NCBI GenBank assembly: GCA_946540105.1
Contig: CAMNIA010000005.1
Location: forward strand, 1 to 34,016
Reading direction: 5' to 3'
DNA: 34,016 nt
Source: an uncultured Prevotella sp.
GTDB taxonomy: Bacteria > Bacteroidota > Bacteroidia > Bacteroidales > Bacteroidaceae
Shown here: piece after piece, positions 1-8,143 of the stretch
Position numbering within the stretch: position 1 is the stretch's first letter
Layout: every line of letters starts with the position of its first letter
Notes under the pieces: model-generated
Database searches by the model: none
What the model saw: the letters and a program-made list of their open reading frames with translations, nothing else
What the model was told of the DNA's origin: nothing
Program-made: the position numbers and the translations under genes

Positions 1-69
1 GTAGCCGTTGCCAACAGCAAAGTACGCCCGTATACCGCACAGCGTACGTGTCTGGACTTCGAAATATAA
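1..69 (+). CDS. C-terminal fragment of an unidentified protein
   Basis: An open frame runs from the first base to a TAA at 67-69 and encodes 22 residues ending TCLDFEI. The 5' part lies outside the window, so neither family nor function can be assigned. An A-rich tract follows the stop, then a hairpin that belongs mainly to the opposite strand. That the frame is coding is inferred only from its being open and from its ordinary codon use, so this is tentative. Confidence 0.4.
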   Translation, partial: VAVANSKVRPYTAQRTCLDFEI

Positions 70-118
70 AAAAGTAAAAAAGTAAAAAGGTAAAAAATAA
101 AAAATAAAAAATAAAAAA
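67..118. repeat. A-rich tandem tract, period 7-8 bp
   Basis: The tract has units of the kind AAAAAAGT and AAAAGGT followed by several AAAAAAT units. Read on the minus strand it is the T-rich tail after the hairpin at 119-150, so it probably also serves as the U-tract of that terminator. Similar tracts recur between genes elsewhere in the window. Confidence 0.7.
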
Positions 119-150
119 AGAGGGGGTGTCTATTTTGTGACACTCCCTCT
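119..150 (-). terminator. Rho-independent terminator of the Fe-S scaffold/GGGtGRT unit
   Basis: Two 12-base arms (119-130 and 139-150) pair fully apart from one G-U wobble, around an 8-base loop. On the minus strand a long T-rich run follows directly. The hairpin starts 18 bases past the stop codon of the GGGtGRT gene. On the plus strand the downstream tail is poor in T, so the main direction is minus. Confidence 0.85.
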
Positions 151-168
151 TTATGATTTAGCTATGAC

Positions 169-1185
169 TTACTTTTTGTTCAAAGCGAGGTCGATGGCTA
201 CAGCGATGGCTACGGTAGCACCAACCATGGGGTTGTTACCGATACCGAGGAAGCCCATCATCTCAACGTGGGCAGGAACAGAAGAGGAACCTGCGAACTG
301 TGCATCGGAGTGCATGCGTCCCATGGTGTCAGTCATGCCGTAAGAGGCAGGACCTGCTGCCATGTTATCGGGGTGCAGGGTACGACCCGTACCACCACCA
401 GAGGCTACAGAGAAGTAAGGTTTGCCTGCCAGTGTGCGTTCTTTCTTATATGTTCCTGCAACGGGGTGCTGGAAACGTGTGGGGTTGGTTGAGTTTCCTG
501 TGATGGAGACATCAACGTTCTCGTGCCAGAGGATAGCTACACCCTCACGTACATCGTCGGCACCATAGCACTTTACCTTCAGACGGCTGGGATTGTTGCC
601 ATAAGGAATCTCCTTGACAATCTTAAGCTCGGAGGTAAAGTAGTCGAACTGAGTCTGTACATAGGTAAAACCATTGATGCGGCTAATAATCTGGGCAGCA
701 TCCTTACCAAGACCGTTCAGGATAACACGGAGAGGCTTCTTGCGCACCTTGTTTGCCATTTCGGCAATCTTGATGGCACCTTCGGCAGCTGCAAACGACT
801 CGTGACCAGCGAGGAAGGCGAAACACTCAGTCTCCTCACGGAGCAGACGGGCAGCAAGGTTGCCATGACCAAGACCCACCTTACGGTCGTCGGCCACTGA
901 ACCAGGGATGCAGAAGCTCTGCAAACCAATACCGATAGCCTCGGCAGCATCAGCAGCGGTCTTCACACCTTTCTTTATAGCGATGGCGGCTCCGCAGACA
1001 TACGCCCACTTTGCATTCTCGAAGCAGATGCGCTGTGTGTCCTCACACATCTGATAGGGGTCTACACCAGCTTTTTCACATATCTCGTTGGCTTCCTCAA
1101 TGCTATTGATGCCATTGTCTTTCAGGGCTGCGAGCACCTGGTTGATGCGGCGCTCCTGACTTTCAAATTGTACTTTCCTAATCAT
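169..1185 (-). CDS. GGGtGRT family protein
   Basis: This 338-residue protein carries the family's name-giving motif GGGTGRT at residues 263-269. The family is found mainly in anaerobes and is recurrently encoded beside a NifU/IscU-like scaffold, as here. A role in Fe-S cluster or redox metabolism is inferred from that pairing; no reaction is established to my knowledge. The start at 1185 was chosen because AAGGAGGA, one of the few strong ribosome binding sites in the window, lies just upstream; a start at 1218 would overlap the preceding gene. The C-terminal part is rich in Gly and Ala, and no signal peptide or membrane segment is seen, so it should be cytoplasmic. The scaffold gene stops at 1199, 13 bases before this start, so the two are co-transcribed and end at the terminator at 119-150. 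Confidence 0.88.
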   Translation of the reverse strand: MIRKVQFESQERRINQVLAALKDNGINSIEEANEICEKAGVDPYQMCEDTQRICFENAKWAYVCGAAIAIKKGVKTAADAAEAIGIGLQSFCIPGSVADDRKVGLGHGNLAARLLREETECFAFLAGHESFAAAEGAIKIAEMANKVRKKPLRVILNGLGKDAAQIISRINGFTYVQTQFDYFTSELKIVKEIPYGNNPSRLKVKCYGADDVREGVAILWHENVDVSITGNSTNPTRFQHPVAGTYKKERTLAGKPYFSVASGGGTGRTLHPDNMAAGPASYGMTDTMGRMHSDAQFAGSSSVPAHVEMMGFLGIGNNPMVGATVAIAVAIDLALNKK

Positions 1186-1198
1186 CGTCGTGTCCTCC

Positions 1199-1900
1199 TT
1201 ATTCTTTACGTGGGTCAATAGCTTTTACTGCGCCCTGCTCCTCGGTGGTACGACCATAAGAACCGGTATTCTTCTTCATAGCCTCATTGGCATCCATACC
1301 GCCCTTGATAGCTTCCATCATCTTGCCGAGGTGAACATATTCGTAACCACAAACCTCGTTGTTTGCATCGAGATACATCTTGGTGATATAACCCTCGGTG
1401 AGTTCGAGGTAGCGGGTACCTTTGGCAACAGTGCCATAGAGCGTACCAGTCTGAGAGCGAAGACCCTTACCCAGATCTTCAAGTCCGGCGCCAATAGCCA
1501 AGCCGCCTTCAGAGAAGGCAGACTGCGTGCGTCCATAGACAATCTGTAGGAACAACTCTCGCATAGCGGTGTTGATGGCATCGCACACGAGGTCGGTGTT
1601 GAGTGCTTCGAGTAGCGTCTTGCCTGGCAGAATTTCACTTGCCATAGCAGCAGAATGGGTCATACCGGTGCATCCGATGGTTTCCACCAATGCTTCCTGG
1701 ATGATGCCGTCCTTCACATTGAGGCTGAGCTTGCAGGCTCCCTGCTGAGGAGCACACCATCCGATGCCGTGAGTGTAACCCGAAATGTCCTTAATCTCTT
1801 TTGCCTGAATCCATTTGCCCTCTTCGGGAATGGGTGCAGGACCATGATAGGCGCCTTTGCAGACGCTGCACATGTTCTTCACTTCCGTTGAGTAAATCAT
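1199..1900 (-). CDS. NifU/IscU-like iron-sulfur scaffold protein
   Basis: This 233-residue protein resembles the N-terminal scaffold domain of NifU/IscU. Cysteines sit in a CSVC pair near residues 11-14, then in segments reading WCAPQQGAC and IGCTGMTHSAAM, the last like the Cys-containing core of the scaffold fold. It lies just upstream of the GGGtGRT gene, and this two-gene pairing is a known recurrent one. I infer Fe-S cluster assembly or delivery to a dedicated partner, and it is not the general ISC or SUF scaffold because no cysteine desulfurase or SufBCD genes are adjacent. ATG at 1900 gives the full ORF; ATG at 1873 is an alternative. It begins only 31 bases after tRNA-Leu with no convincing promoter between, so read-through from the tRNA promoter is likely. 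Confidence 0.82.
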   Translation of the reverse strand: MIYSTEVKNMCSVCKGAYHGPAPIPEEGKWIQAKEIKDISGYTHGIGWCAPQQGACKLSLNVKDGIIQEALVETIGCTGMTHSAAMASEILPGKTLLEALNTDLVCDAINTAMRELFLQIVYGRTQSAFSEGGLAIGAGLEDLGKGLRSQTGTLYGTVAKGTRYLELTEGYITKMYLDANNEVCGYEYVHLGKMMEAIKGGMDANEAMKKNTGSYGRTTEEQGAVKAIDPRKE

Positions 1901-1931
1901 GTTAAAAGTATTTGTTGTGTTAAAAGCGTGG

Positions 1932-2015
1932 TGCCGCGAGCGGGACTCGAACCCGCACAGCCGTTATGGCCAAGGGATTTTAAGTCCCTCGTGTCTACCA
2001 TTCCACCATCGCGGC
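1932..2015 (-). tRNA. tRNA-Leu (anticodon UAA)
   Basis: The minus strand folds as a class II tRNA. A 7-bp acceptor stem pairs GCCGCGA with TCGCGGC and is followed by discriminator A. The anticodon stem-loop reads GGGA-CTTAAAA-TCCC, giving anticodon UAA for Leu codon UUA. A variable arm and a T-arm with GGTTCGAGTCC are present. No CCA is encoded. The length of 84 nt fits tRNA-Leu. Confidence 0.96.
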
Positions 2016-2041
2016 AGCCTGTGATTTTTTTGAATCGGGTG

Positions 2042-2072
2042 CAAAGGTACAAAAAAAAATAATAATTGGCAA
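2042..2072 (-). promoter_or_regulatory. Bacteroidetes-type promoter of tRNA-Leu and the Fe-S unit
   Basis: On the minus strand TTG (2072-2070) is separated by 20 bases from TACCTTTG (2049-2042). This matches the Bacteroidetes -33/-7 arrangement. The -7 element lies about 27 bases upstream of the mature tRNA 5' end. It is the better-formed of the two promoters here with a visible -33 element. Confidence 0.75.
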
Positions 2073-2106
2073 TTCTTTTTGAAAAAAAATGATGCATACA
2101 GAGAAG

Positions 2107-2136
2107 ACACTCAACCGAGAAGGGGCGGTTTAGTGT
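2107..2136 (-). terminator. Possible terminator hairpin at the end of the RND operon
   Basis: Arms ACACTCAACCG (2107-2117) and CGGTTTAGTGT (2126-2136) pair with one internal mismatch and overlap the stop codon of the pump gene. On the minus strand a T-run follows only after about 15 bases, so intrinsic termination is plausible but not ideal. Confidence 0.4.
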
Positions 2137-5100
2137 TTCTTGCGTGGAAGGAGACGCTCCTCGAGTGCCTGGAAGACAACAAAGAGAGGCGGCACAACGA
2201 AGAGGAGTGCGATGGTTCCGATGAGCATTCCGCCGATGGTTCCTACTCCCAGAGACTGATTGCCATTAGCGCCCACGCCTGATGCCAATGCCAGTGGGAG
2301 CAGTCCGAACACCATTGTCATGGAGGTCATCAAGATGGGACGCAGTCGGACTGCCGCGGCACTGAGTGCTGCAGCAGTAATGCTCATGCCCTGTCGGCGG
2401 CGTTCTGAGGCGTACTCGGTGAGGAGGATAGCTGTCTTGGAGAGCAGTCCGATAAGCATAATGAGTCCTGTCTGCATGTAGATGTTGTTTTCGAGTCCCC
2501 AAAGGCGGGCAAAGAGGAAGCTTCCCGCAAGTCCAAAGGGTACGCTGAGGATGACAGCGAGGGGGATGAACAGACTCTCGTACAGTGCGCAAAGAATAAG
2601 ATAGATGAAGACGATGCACAGAACGAAAACGGCTGTGGTGGTATTTTCTGCCGATGCTTCTTCACGTGTCATGCCGCCGAACTCGTAGCCATAGCCTTCG
2701 GGAAGCACAGTCTTAGCCACCTGGCGAATAGCTTGTATGGCTTGTCCGGTACTGTAACCCTCAGCAGGAGTGCCACTGACGGCAATACTAGGAAAGAGGT
2801 TAAAGCGCGACAGCGTTTCGGAGCCATAGATGCGGGTGAGCGTAAGATACTCTGCGATGGGTGCCATATTTCCTTCTGCATTGCGGACAAAGATATTATT
2901 GAGAGACTGTTCGTCCAGTCGGAATTGCGGTTCCGCTTGTACCATGACACGATACAACTTGGTGAAGCGCACGAAGTTAGAGGCATAGATGCCACCAACG
3001 TATCCGCCCAGCGCTTGCAGCACATCGCTGGGTGCCACACCATGTCGCAAGCACCGTGCGGCATCAACCTCGACACGGTATTGTGGATACTTCAACGAGA
3101 AATTGGTGTAGGCGCGACTAATCTCCGGTCGGTCATTGAGCGCTGCGATGAATCGGTTGGTGAAGGTGAGCAGGTCATTGATGTTACCACCCTTTTTATC
3201 CTGCACATGTACCTCGAAACCATTGATGCGTCCAAAGCCTGGCAACATATTCTGAGTGTTGACCTGAATCTTGGCATTGGAGATGTCGGCAGTACGCCGA
3301 TAAATCTCGTCCATGACACTTTGGACATCATCGCCTTTAGCAGTACGCTCACTCCACTTTTTCAGTTTCAGTGTGAAGTTACCATTGGATGCAGACTGGT
3401 CGAATCCTACACTGCTGCCTGCCACCAGTGAATAGGTTCGCAGTTGTGGAATGTCGCTGATGCGTTGTTCGATATTTTGCATGATGCTGTAGGTCTGCTG
3501 TAGCGTGGAACCTGGCGCCGCCTGTACATTGATAAATATAGTACCCATGTCTTCGTTGGGTACGAGTCCTGTCTTTGTTGTCTTTATGAAGACCCCCAGA
3601 ACAACAACCGCCACCGCGACGAGTAAGGCAATGAGCCACTTACGGCGGAAGGTTTTTGATACGGCAGTTTTATATTTGCTGGCAAGTGCTGTGAAGGCCG
3701 TTGCAAAAACGATGTGGAAGCGTGAAGAGAAGCTAAGTTTCCGGTTTCTGTCCTGGTCGTTTGTCTTGTCAACTTCATGAGGTGTCATGATGAGCGCACA
3801 CAAAGCTGGAGACAGGGTCATGGCATTAAGAAGAGATATTGCAACAGCAATAGCCATGGTGATACCAAACTGCGTATAGAATGTTCCCGTTACACCTGGT
3901 ATAAATGTCACGGGTATAAAAACTGCCATGAACACCAATGTAGTGGTGACGAGTGCCGAAGTGATGCCATGCATCGCTTGTACGGTGGCCTCGTAGGGTG
4001 AGGTATATCCTTCATCGAACTTAGCCTGCACCGCCTCTACCACCACAATAGCATCATCGACAACAGTACCGATGACCAAGACGAGTGCGAAGAGTGTCAG
4101 CATGTTGAGTGAGAAACCGATGGCATAGATGGCAGCAAGCGTGCCAATGAGCGAGACAACGATAGCCACTGCAGGTATGAATGTAGAGCGGAAGCTTTGG
4201 AGGAAGATGTACACAACAACGATGACCAGTAGCAGTGCTTCGATTAAAGTTTCGAGGACGCTTAGAATTGACGCGTCAAGATAATCCTTCTTTGACTCTA
4301 GATCCTCAATGACAATGCCTGGTGGCAGTGTCTGTCGGATGTCTTCAACCTCACGGTCAATCTGCTTGATAATCTCGTTCGCATTCGAACCGCTGGTCTG
4401 ATTGATGGAGACATTGATTCCGGGATGCCCGTTGGTTTCTCCGATGAAATCGTAGCTTTGTGGTCCCAGTTCCACTTTTGCCACATCGCCTATGCGGAGT
4501 ACGTCACCGTTTGGCAGTGAACGGATCACCATATTCTTATAGTCAGTCTCCTCTTCATAACGTCCGCGGTATTTCAGCACATACTGAAAAGTGTTGTCCG
4601 AGTCCTGTCCCAATGTACCGGTAGCTATCTCGACATTCTGTTGGTCAATTACCTTGGTGATGTCGGCAGGTGTCAGTCCGTAGGCAGCCATTTTCTGGGG
4701 GTTGAGCCAGATGCGCATGGAGTAGTCTGCCCCCATGACATTTACCTCGCCGACCCCAGGAATGCGACTGAGACGCGGTTCGATATTTATCTTTGTGTAG
4801 TTTGCCAGGAAAGTCCGGTCGAAAGAGTCATCGGGACTATAGAGTGTAATCTGTTTGATGTTGCTGGTTTGACGCTTACGCACCGTCAGTCCACTCTTCA
4901 CCACATCGCTCGGCAGCCGGCCCTGCACCGTTGCAGCTCGGTTTTGAACATTGACCATCGCCATATCGGGGTCGGTACCCTGTCTGAAGAACACGCTGAT
5001 GGAAGCCCTTCCGGTGTTGGAAGCACTAGAAGACATATACATCATGCCCTCAACACCATTGATAGCTTCCTCGAGTGGTACTACAACACTTTTCTGTACC

Positions 5101-5270
5101 GTCTCAGCATTAGCGCCTGTGTAGTTTGCAATGACACGTACGGTAGGCGGTGCGATTTCCGGAAACTGTTCCAAGGCAAGGCGTGAGAGTCCTAGTAGTC
5201 CGACGAGGACTATGAGCACGCTGATGACACATGCCAGGATAGGTCGGTCGATAAAAGTTCTGACTTTCAT
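2130..5270 (-). CDS. RND multidrug efflux pump, inner-membrane subunit (HAE1/AcrB type)
   Basis: At 1046 residues it has the usual length of AcrB/MexB-type pumps. The N-terminus shows the typical first membrane helix, followed by the large periplasmic porter domain, a helix bundle, a second periplasmic half and a second bundle. The proton-relay residues are present: the Asp pair D405-D406 in VVDDAIVVVE and K945 in LLSKTAILL, corresponding to the AcrB Asp pair and Lys. It should use proton motive force to export drugs, bile compounds or other amphiphiles. Its start overlaps the stop of the upstream adaptor gene by 4 bases, so the two are translationally coupled. The next gene downstream is tRNA-Leu, so no TolC-like channel belongs to this operon. 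The substrate cannot be told from sequence. Confidence 0.95.
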   Translation of the reverse strand: MKVRTFIDRPILACVISVLIVLVGLLGLSRLALEQFPEIAPPTVRVIANYTGANAETVQKSVVVPLEEAINGVEGMMYMSSSASNTGRASISVFFRQGTDPDMAMVNVQNRAATVQGRLPSDVVKSGLTVRKRQTSNIKQITLYSPDDSFDRTFLANYTKINIEPRLSRIPGVGEVNVMGADYSMRIWLNPQKMAAYGLTPADITKVIDQQNVEIATGTLGQDSDNTFQYVLKYRGRYEEETDYKNMVIRSLPNGDVLRIGDVAKVELGPQSYDFIGETNGHPGINVSINQTSGSNANEIIKQIDREVEDIRQTLPPGIVIEDLESKKDYLDASILSVLETLIEALLLVIVVVYIFLQSFRSTFIPAVAIVVSLIGTLAAIYAIGFSLNMLTLFALVLVIGTVVDDAIVVVEAVQAKFDEGYTSPYEATVQAMHGITSALVTTTLVFMAVFIPVTFIPGVTGTFYTQFGITMAIAVAISLLNAMTLSPALCALIMTPHEVDKTNDQDRNRKLSFSSRFHIVFATAFTALASKYKTAVSKTFRRKWLIALLVAVAVVVLGVFIKTTKTGLVPNEDMGTIFINVQAAPGSTLQQTYSIMQNIEQRISDIPQLRTYSLVAGSSVGFDQSASNGNFTLKLKKWSERTAKGDDVQSVMDEIYRRTADISNAKIQVNTQNMLPGFGRINGFEVHVQDKKGGNINDLLTFTNRFIAALNDRPEISRAYTNFSLKYPQYRVEVDAARCLRHGVAPSDVLQALGGYVGGIYASNFVRFTKLYRVMVQAEPQFRLDEQSLNNIFVRNAEGNMAPIAEYLTLTRIYGSETLSRFNLFPSIAVSGTPAEGYSTGQAIQAIRQVAKTVLPEGYGYEFGGMTREEASAENTTTAVFVLCIVFIYLILCALYESLFIPLAVILSVPFGLAGSFLFARLWGLENNIYMQTGLIMLIGLLSKTAILLTEYASERRRQGMSITAAALSAAAVRLRPILMTSMTMVFGLLPLALASGVGANGNQSLGVGTIGGMLIGTIALLFVVPPLFVVFQALEERLLPRKKH

Positions 5271-6361
5271 ATCTCGACACCCTCCTTCAGTAGTCCAGCA
5301 CCCTCGCCGATGATAACGTCACCCTTTGTGAGACCCTTTTCTACAATATATTCCTTGCCGTTGTTCAGTCGGAACACCTCGACAGGTGTCGCCTTCGTTT
5401 TTCCATTCACTACGCGATAGACGAAGGTACGGTTTTGGAGTTCGTAAGTGGCAGTTTGCGGAATGACAATGCAATTATTCTTGTATGTAGGAAGGAGTAC
5501 GGTAGCATTGGCCCCATTTCGTAATAGTTTCTCAGGATTAGGGAATACCGCCCTCAAGGTGACAGCGCCTGTGGTGGCATCGACAGTGCCACTGACAGCA
5601 TCAATACGTCCTTTATGTTCATAAACAGATCCGTCAGGCAGTTGCAGTTCTACCGCAGGTGTTTGCTTGACAAATTGTTCCAGACTGCCGTATTGCTGCA
5701 CCAAAGCCATTGTTTGCGTTTCAGTAATGGAGAAATAGGCATAGACCTCATGGTCATCAGCCACCGTTACCAATGGCTGTGGAATGTTACTGCTCACGAG
5801 TGCTCCTACATGGTATGGAATCATGGATGCCGACCCGCTGACAGGGCTTTTCACTTCGGTGTATCCCAGGTTGTTGCGCGCATTGACTTCCTGTGCTTTC
5901 GCCAGTGCCAGAGCCGCTTTAGCCTCATTGAGTTCATGGAGTGCTTTCTGCACCGTATAATCGCTGATAACCTGCCCCGCTTGGAGTGTGAGGCTGCTCT
6001 CATATTCCATCTGTGCCGTAGCCAGTTTGGCCTTAGCCGTCTCCACATTGGCTGCCGCCACTTTAAGCGCAGCCTGATAAGGCACTTGGTCGATGATGAA
6101 AAGCGTTTGTCCCTTTGTGACCCGCTGCCCTTCGTTGATAGCTATGCGTGTAATGGTTCCGCTCACTTGGGGGCGAACCTCAACAATCTGGCACCCTGTG
6201 AGTCGGGCTGTATAAGGAGACTTCAGAGTCAGATTGCTCAGTGTCACATTGAGCGTTTTATATTGGGCCTTTTCAGGGTGTTGCTGTTTGCCTCTCCCGC
6301 CACATGCGTAAAGTAGGAAGGTTAATGCGGTGAGTAGGAAAAGGAGGAGTTTAGCTTTCAT
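5267..6361 (-). CDS. RND efflux periplasmic adaptor (membrane fusion lipoprotein)
   Basis: This 364-residue adaptor starts with MKAKLLLFLLTALTFLLYACGG, a lipoprotein signal with a Cys at the end of the hydrophobic stretch. Next come a biotinyl-lipoyl-like half (around VRPQVSGTITRIAINEGQ), an alpha-hairpin rich in Ala and Lys, a second lipoyl half (VKSPVSGSASMIPYHVGA) and beta-barrel and membrane-proximal domains. It should bridge the pump to an outer-membrane channel. The start at 6361 was chosen over 6424 because the longer frame would begin upstream of the -7 promoter element at 6401-6394 and lacks the lipoprotein signal at its N-terminus. It is the first gene of the two-gene pump operon. 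Confidence 0.93.
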   Translation of the reverse strand: MKAKLLLFLLTALTFLLYACGGRGKQQHPEKAQYKTLNVTLSNLTLKSPYTARLTGCQIVEVRPQVSGTITRIAINEGQRVTKGQTLFIIDQVPYQAALKVAAANVETAKAKLATAQMEYESSLTLQAGQVISDYTVQKALHELNEAKAALALAKAQEVNARNNLGYTEVKSPVSGSASMIPYHVGALVSSNIPQPLVTVADDHEVYAYFSITETQTMALVQQYGSLEQFVKQTPAVELQLPDGSVYEHKGRIDAVSGTVDATTGAVTLRAVFPNPEKLLRNGANATVLLPTYKNNCIVIPQTATYELQNRTFVYRVVNGKTKATPVEVFRLNNGKEYIVEKGLTKGDVIIGEGAGLLKEGVEI

Positions 6362-6393
6362 GCCATTTCTTTTATTTAAGTATGTTATCGTGG

Positions 6394-6401
6394 CAAAAGT
6401 A
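6394..6401 (-). promoter_or_regulatory. -7 promoter element of the RND operon
   Basis: The minus strand reads TACTTTTG, matching TAnnTTTG. It lies about 32 bases upstream of the ATG at 6361, giving a short leader and supporting that start. No clear -33 TTG is seen. Confidence 0.6.
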
Positions 6402-6448
6402 ATCATTTTTTCTGTAAAAGCCACACACTTTTCGTTAATGTTCCAAAA

Positions 6449-6487
6449 ATAATAAAGGTAAATAGGTAAAAAGGTGAAAAGGTAAAA
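6449..6487. repeat. A-rich tract of GGTAAA-type units
   Basis: Imperfect units such as AAAGGTA, AATAGGTA, AAAAGGTG and AAAAGGTA run in tandem with a period of 7-8 bp, between the divergent RND and rsmI promoters. It resembles the tract at 67-118. Confidence 0.6.
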
Positions 6488-6508
6488 CCATCATTCATAA
6501 ATTATTGT

Positions 6509-6516
6509 TATCTTTG
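6509..6516 (+). promoter_or_regulatory. -7 promoter element of rsmI
   Basis: TATCTTTG matches TAnnTTTG and ends only 9 bases before the ATG at 6526. If transcription starts at the usual distance the mRNA would have almost no leader. Confidence 0.65.
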
Positions 6517-6525
6517 CAGACAATT

Positions 6526-7197
6526 ATGGGCATATTATATATTGTACCTACTCCTGTAGGTAACATGGAAGACATGACACTACGTGCTATCCGCATTTTA
6601 AAAGAGGCGGATTTAGTGTTGGCTGAGGACACCCGTACTTCAAGTCATTTGTTGAAGCATTTCGACATTAAGCAACACCTGGTGTCACACCATAAATTCA
6701 ACGAGCATGAAGCCAGCAGAGGGGTGGTGGAGCGTCTTTTGTCAGGTGAAACCATTGCGCTGATTAGTGATGCCGGCACGCCTGGCATCAGCGACCCTGG
6801 CTTCTTCTTAGTGCGTGAAGCCGTAAAGGCTGGCATTGAGGTACAGACGCTGCCGGGTGCCACCGCTTTTGTTCCCGCACTGGTGAGTAGCGGACTGCCT
6901 TGCGACCGTTTTTGTTTTGAGGGGTTCCTTCCTCAGAAGAAGGGTCGTCAGAGCAGACTCAACGCGCTTGCCGACGAGAAGCGTACAATGGTATTTTACG
7001 AATCGCCATACAGGCTGGTGAAGACGCTGCATCAGTTTTGCGATGTTTTTGGCGCAGACCGCCAGGTCAGTGTATGTCGGGAGATTTCAAAGATTCACGA
7101 GGAGAGTGTCCGTGGTATGCTTTCCGATGTTATCTCGCACTTTGAGGAGCAAGAACCTCGGGGAGAGTTTGTCATTGTAGTAGCAGGTAAGACGTAA
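6526..7197 (+). CDS. rsmI: 16S rRNA (cytidine(1402)-2'-O)-methyltransferase
   Basis: This 223-residue protein is RsmI, the SAM-dependent enzyme that 2'-O-methylates C1402 of 16S rRNA in the decoding centre. Family motifs are clear: VPTPVGNMEDMTLRAI at the N-terminus, LAEDTRTS near residue 35, ISDAGTPGISDPG near residue 85, PGATAFVPALVSSGLP and FYESPYRL. It is somewhat shorter than E. coli RsmI and has the core tetrapyrrole-methylase fold only. The ATG at 6526 was chosen because the upstream in-frame start at 6505 lies before the -7 element at 6509-6516, and because homologues begin with this G-I-L-Y-I-V strand. The transcript may be nearly leaderless. An A-rich tract separates it from the next gene. 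Confidence 0.95.
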   Translation: MGILYIVPTPVGNMEDMTLRAIRILKEADLVLAEDTRTSSHLLKHFDIKQHLVSHHKFNEHEASRGVVERLLSGETIALISDAGTPGISDPGFFLVREAVKAGIEVQTLPGATAFVPALVSSGLPCDRFCFEGFLPQKKGRQSRLNALADEKRTMVFYESPYRLVKTLHQFCDVFGADRQVSVCREISKIHEESVRGMLSDVISHFEEQEPRGEFVIVVAGKT

Positions 7198-7230
7198 GAA
7201 ATAAGAAATAAAAAATAAAAAATAAAAATT
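7192..7230. repeat. A-rich tandem tract, period 7 bp
   Basis: Successive units AAGAAAT, AAGAAAT, AAAAAAT, AAAAAAT and AAAAATT follow the rsmI stop. The period is 7 bp. Confidence 0.65.
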
Positions 7231-7249
7231 AAGATGGGGTTTGAAGTTT

Positions 7250-8101
7250 ATGAAGAAGATATTTGTTATTGTCATAGGCCTATTGAGCCTATTGGCCTGT
7301 CAGCAAAAAGGAAACAGCACAAGTGACAATGTGCCAAGACGGGTTTGCGACTCGCTGAACCGCATTATAGAGTTGAAGAATAACGAGATGAACGACATGA
7401 TGGGAACTCTGAATGACATCGAAGAGGGTTTCCGTGCCATCAATGCCGCAGAACAGCGTGTCACCATCGCAAAAGAAGGCGAGGGCACCTCGCAAAAGGA
7501 GCGAATTCGGGAGAACATGGAGTTCATCACCGAGCAGATACAGCAAAACCGCGAACTCATCAACAAGTTACGCAATCAAGCGCGCCAAAGTACCATAAAA
7601 ACCGATCAACTACGGCGTACGCTTGACAACTTATCACGTCAATTGGAAGAGAAAGATGCCCAGTTGAGTCTGTTGCAGGCAGAACTGGAAGCCAAGAATC
7701 TGCAAATAGGCGAGTTGAACACACAGTTGACCGACCTTTCTTCCGATGTCAAGACGCTGCAAGAAGAGTCGAGCCAGAAGTCGCAGACCATCACTACCCA
7801 GGACAAACAGCTCAACACGGCATGGTTTGTCTTTGGCAACAAGAAAGAGTTGAAAGACCAACACATTCTGGAAAACGGTGAGGTTCTGCGCTCGAACTTC
7901 AACCGCGACTATTTCACCAAGATAGACATCCGCATAGACAAGGAGATACGCCTATATAGCCGTTCGGCCAAGATATTAACGGCACACCCTGCAGGAAGCT
8001 ATATGCTCACGCAGGATGCCAACAAGCAATACATACTACGCATCACCAATCCGCAGCAGTTTTGGTCAACCAGCAAGTATCTTGTGGTCTTGGTGAAGTA
8101 A
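7250..8101 (+). CDS. Coiled-coil lipoprotein of unknown function
   Basis: This 283-residue protein has a lipoprotein signal (MKKIFVIVIGLLSLLAC, Cys at residue 17), so it is probably anchored in the envelope. Residues about 35-190 are charged and rich in Glu, Gln, Leu and Asn, with heptad spacing typical of a long coiled coil. The C-terminal 90 residues look like a compact beta-rich domain, with alternating strands such as TKIDIRIDKEIRLY and QYILRIT, ending in a hydrophobic strand. I cannot name a family with certainty. ATG at 7250 is preferred to 7241 because it places the Lys residues directly before the hydrophobic stretch. It lies 52 bases after rsmI and may share its transcript. It ends 40 bases before a convergent gene. 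Confidence 0.78.
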   Translation: MKKIFVIVIGLLSLLACQQKGNSTSDNVPRRVCDSLNRIIELKNNEMNDMMGTLNDIEEGFRAINAAEQRVTIAKEGEGTSQKERIRENMEFITEQIQQNRELINKLRNQARQSTIKTDQLRRTLDNLSRQLEEKDAQLSLLQAELEAKNLQIGELNTQLTDLSSDVKTLQEESSQKSQTITTQDKQLNTAWFVFGNKKELKDQHILENGEVLRSNFNRDYFTKIDIRIDKEIRLYSRSAKILTAHPAGSYMLTQDANKQYILRITNPQQFWSTSKYLVVLVK

Positions 8102-8107
8102 GAGGAA

Positions 8108-8143
8108 TGATGTTTGATGTATGATGTTTGATGTTTGAAGTTT
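8108..8143. repeat. GATGTTT tandem heptamers
   Basis: Four near-perfect 7-bp units (GATGTTT, GATGTAT, GATGTTT, GATGTTT) and a degenerate fifth (GAAGTTT) fill the gap between two convergent genes. The period equals that of the A-rich tracts but the sequence differs. Confidence 0.75.

Noticed and set aside
8108-8143. ATG-rich GATGTTT repeats considered as start sites of a small gene
   Set aside because: The possible frames run straight into the convergent kinase gene or stop at once, and the 7-bp periodicity explains the many ATGs.
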